Part shown: positions 6,937-8,007 of the stretch, piece after piece
Layout of the letters: each line of letters starts with the position of its first letter
Position numbering within the stretch: position 1 is the first letter of the stretch
Assembly: GCA_964552035.1 (NCBI GenBank)
Contig: CAZKFN010000095.1
Span: 1 to 8,007, forward strand
Direction of reading: 5' to 3'
Source of the DNA: CAZKFN01 sp964552035
GTDB lineage: Bacteria; Bacteroidota; Bacteroidia; Flavobacteriales_E; Vicingaceae
DNA: 8,007 bases
Position numbers and translations under genes: made by a program
Notes under the pieces: model-generated
What the model was told of the DNA's origin: nothing
Databases searched by the model: none
What the model saw: the letters and a program-made list of their open reading frames with translations, nothing else

Positions 6937-8007
6937 TTACTCCTTTTCCTGAATTAGTCCACTAATGCTGTCGTATTTTGCAGTTTCTATAAGTTCCCTT
7001 AAGAGTTCTAAATCGTCAAATGACAAGGCTGCCTCCTTTAGGTAATAACTATCTTGCTTACCTTTAATACGTTCAAAAATATTTAATCCCAAAGTTTGAA
7101 GTGCTTCTTCATGGTTTTCATAATGTGAAAAATTCTCCAATAAGCGTGCAATAAAATCATTGCTTTTTGCTCGCTCTTCTAGATTTACAATGGGCGATGT
7201 TTGATTAATTAATCTATCAATAAACACAAAAGGTGCTTGGTAGTTAATATCTTCATTTAAAATTGAAAGTAAATCTTGTGTACTTCTTTCTTCCTGTAAG
7301 GTTTTAAACAAACTGCTTTCACCTTCCAATTCTAGTCTTAATAACACCGAAGTTCCTTGATTTAAAAGCTTTAAAGTATATTCTCTAAGTGTTTGCTCTA
7401 ATTCTTCAAGAGTTTGAACTTTAGAAATATTAATGCTTGTTTTTTCAAATATTACTTTTGAAAGTGATATAAACTCCTTACTTTGAATATGGTTTTGAGC
7501 AACTTCTATTAAATAACATCCTTTTTCTCCTGTTTCATTAAAATGCCTCCCTTGCAGATTTCCTGGATAAATAGCCAAAGGGCTATCCTCTAGGATTACT
7601 TCTCTTTTATGAATATGTCCCAAGGCCCAATAATCCATTTTCGAAGCTCTTAAATCATTGATAGTAAAAGGACAATAAGGATCATGCCCATCCTTTCCGT
7701 CCAACATCCCATGAAGTATTCCAATGGAAAAACTATCTTTAGTTTGTCGTTGATAGGTTGCTGCAAGATTTCTATTTTCTTCTCTTTCTAAAAAGCTACA
7801 ACCGTAAATTCCTATTTCTTTCCCTTCTTTGATAAAAGATTTTCGTTCCACTTCATCTTTATCAAATAAATAGACATTTTCAGGGAGTTTAAAGCTTTTT
7901 AGCCAAGAGTTTAATGGATCGTGATTTCCACAAATAATAAAAATTTTGATATTTTCATCACTTAACTTTCTAAGGCCGGCAACAAAATGATATTGTGCCT
8001 TTAAACT
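6937..8007 (-). CDS. SbcD/Mre11/YhaO-type metallophosphoesterase, DNA exonuclease (5' end outside window)
   Basis: 356 codons are readable; the frame is open to the right edge, so the true start is beyond it, probably by some 55 codons judging from where the next motif falls in Mre11/SbcD proteins. The visible part contains GNHD (7918-7929), ILHGML followed by a DGHDPY stretch, and LGHIHKRE, the metal-binding motifs III to V of calcineurin-like phosphoesterases. The first two motifs (DxH and GD) should lie in the missing piece. A roughly 200-residue C-terminal region with acidic helical character follows, as in YhaO. A GTG at 7849-7851 could be mistaken for the start, but it would cut off GNHD and leave a dead enzyme. 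The enzyme is expected to use Mn2+ to cleave DNA ends, working in a complex with the ATPase encoded one base downstream. Family assignment is firm; the precise substrate is not visible. Confidence 0.88.
   Translation of the reverse strand, partial: SLKAQYHFVAGLRKLSDENIKIFIICGNHDPLNSWLKSFKLPENVYLFDKDEVERKSFIKEGKEIGIYGCSFLEREENRNLAATYQRQTKDSFSIGILHGMLDGKDGHDPYCPFTINDLRASKMDYWALGHIHKREVILEDSPLAIYPGNLQGRHFNETGEKGCYLIEVAQNHIQSKEFISLSKVIFEKTSINISKVQTLEELEQTLREYTLKLLNQGTSVLLRLELEGESSLFKTLQEERSTQDLLSILNEDINYQAPFVFIDRLINQTSPIVNLEERAKSNDFIARLLENFSHYENHEEALQTLGLNIFERIKGKQDSYYLKEAALSFDDLELLRELIETAKYDSISGLIQEKE

Noticed and set aside
7849..7851. GTG as the start of the metallophosphoesterase
   Set aside because: The frame stays open upstream to the window edge and encodes the essential GNHD motif at 7918-7929, so the true start is outside the window.
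4044..8007. The nuclease/ATPase pair as a dedicated anti-phage defence system
   Set aside because: The motifs fit the housekeeping SbcCD/YhaO-YhaN class; there are no extra defence-type domains, mobile elements or integrase genes in the window.
1..8007. CRISPR array, tRNA, rRNA, insertion sequence
   Set aside because: No regularly spaced direct repeats, no cloverleaf with conserved TΨC bases, no rRNA signature and no transposase or terminal inverted repeats were found on reading both strands.

Overview
The window looks like a chromosomal segment of an AT-rich Bacteroidota, most likely a flavobacterium-type marine or environmental lineage. The evidence is two proteins with C-terminal type IX secretion (T9SS) sorting domains (YPNP...G-Y...basic C-terminus), a Bacteroidota-type -7 promoter element (TAnnTTTG), and mostly A-rich sequence instead of Shine-Dalgarno sites before starts. 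All recognised protein genes are on the minus strand. I cannot name the genus from sequence alone.

Left half (1-3535, read right to left): a cobalamin (vitamin B12) riboswitch preceded by a promoter element, then three tightly packed genes. These are a BtuG-like beta-propeller with a T9SS sorting domain (415 aa), a second T9SS-sorted surface protein of the 'DGPGPDF / SGGFDLDAVG' family (328 aa), and the first 317 codons of a BtuB-like TonB-dependent outer-membrane receptor that runs off the left edge. Junctions are 2 bp (gene 1 to 2) and a 4-bp ATGA overlap (gene 2 to 3), so this is one operon. The simplest reading is B12 uptake: the riboswitch represses the operon when cobalamin is plentiful, the surface proteins capture the corrinoid, and the receptor imports it using TonB energy. 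The periplasmic and inner-membrane parts (BtuF/C/D) are not in the window and could lie further left.

Middle (3536-4043): about 500 bp without a convincing gene. It holds a series of small hairpins, including a diverged tandem copy of one 28-nt hairpin with a compensatory base-pair change, and a good intrinsic terminator on the plus strand with no protein gene before it. This is the most unexplained part of the window.

Right half (4044-8007): a two-gene SbcCD-like (YhaO/YhaN-type) unit. The upstream gene is a metallophosphoesterase whose start lies beyond the right edge; its readable part includes GNHD and GHIH motifs. One base after its stop begins a 963-aa ABC/SMC-type ATPase with long coiled coils and a predicted pair of membrane helices at the coiled-coil apex. 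This pair probably acts in DNA-end processing and has no visible link to the B12 operon.
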